Of a DNA stretch of 64,000 nucleotides, positions 63,991 through 64,000 are shown piece by piece. Made by a program: the position numbers and the translations under genes. The notes below the pieces were generated by a model. The model saw nothing but the letters and a program-made list of their open reading frames with translations, was not told where the DNA came from and made no database searches. The stretch is from Atlanticothrix silvestris CENA357 (GTDB taxonomy: Bacteria; Cyanobacteriota; Cyanobacteriia; Cyanobacteriales; Nostocaceae). Each line of letters begins with the position of its first letter. The stretch's first letter is position 1. Where the stretch lies: contig NZ_JAECZB010000001.1 of assembly GCF_016056295.1 (NCBI RefSeq), positions 179,421 to 243,420 of the forward strand. Reading direction: 5' to 3'.

Positions 63991-64000
63991 CCCTAGTCTT

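Overview
The window is chromosomal DNA from a filamentous, probably heterocyst-forming cyanobacterium of the Nostoc/Anabaena group (Nostocales). The evidence is direct: a Mg-chelatase H subunit (chlH), the small photosystem II gene psbX beside ycf66, a YggT/Ycf19 protein, a chorismate lyase of the plastoquinone pathway and a cyanobacterial AbrB regulator. The palindrome GCGATCGC is very frequent inside and between genes, and short tandem heptamer repeats of the TGACCAC/TGTCAGT kind sit in many intergenic gaps. Assignments rest on recognising motifs and families by reading; no database search was run.

Layout. 0-8.5 kb: a DUF1400 alpha/beta hydrolase cut by the left edge, a TerC membrane protein, ndk, speA, an NDP-sugar pyrophosphorylase and scpA. 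8.5-13.5 kb: a decayed fragment of an AI-2E transporter, pdxH, a broken PIN/ribbon-helix-helix toxin-antitoxin pair, a DUF3153 lipoprotein, a TPR protein and an intact AI-2E-family permease. 13.5-25 kb is a respiratory block: ctaC-ctaD-ctaE (aa3-type cytochrome c oxidase) on the minus strand, divergent from ctaA and ctaB, which make its haem a, followed by a hicBA module, a CPBP protease, an AbrB regulator and the iron-sulfur subunit of succinate dehydrogenase. 25-34.5 kb: two tandem TolB-like lipoproteins, ycf66, psbX, yggT, accC, tRNA-Leu(GAG), chorismate lyase, a DUF3352 protein and the cytochrome c maturation protein CcsB. 34.6-49.6 kb is mostly metabolic: ASCH protein, DUF4336 protein plus hydrolase, SDR, exonuclease III, a glycosyltransferase, a zinc alcohol dehydrogenase, a fatty-acid-hydroxylase-like protein, acetolactate synthase, an MFS exporter, a ferrochelatase-like protein with a histidine tail and an FMN reductase. 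50-59 kb: ftsH, two cyanobacterial hypotheticals, an LpxB-like protein and chlH.

59-63.5 kb is the accessory part: two Uma2 nuclease paralogues flank an AT-rich gene fusing a DUF262 (GmrSD/ParB-like) domain to a C-terminal AlbA_2 (Schlafen-type) domain, followed by a second hic module (hicAB order) and a dense array of GCGATCGC-containing repeats and a strong long hairpin. It is the best candidate here for an uncharacterised defence-type locus, although that is inference from domains and context.

How the genes fit: CtaA/CtaB, CcsB, SdhB and CtaCDE together supply or form parts of the respiratory chain; ChlH, PsbX, Ycf66 and chorismate lyase serve photosynthesis; FtsH is a membrane-protein quality-control protease. 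Several start codons were reassigned from ribosome-binding sites or signal peptides and this is stated per gene. Most other open frames overlap these genes on other frames and were treated as shadows.
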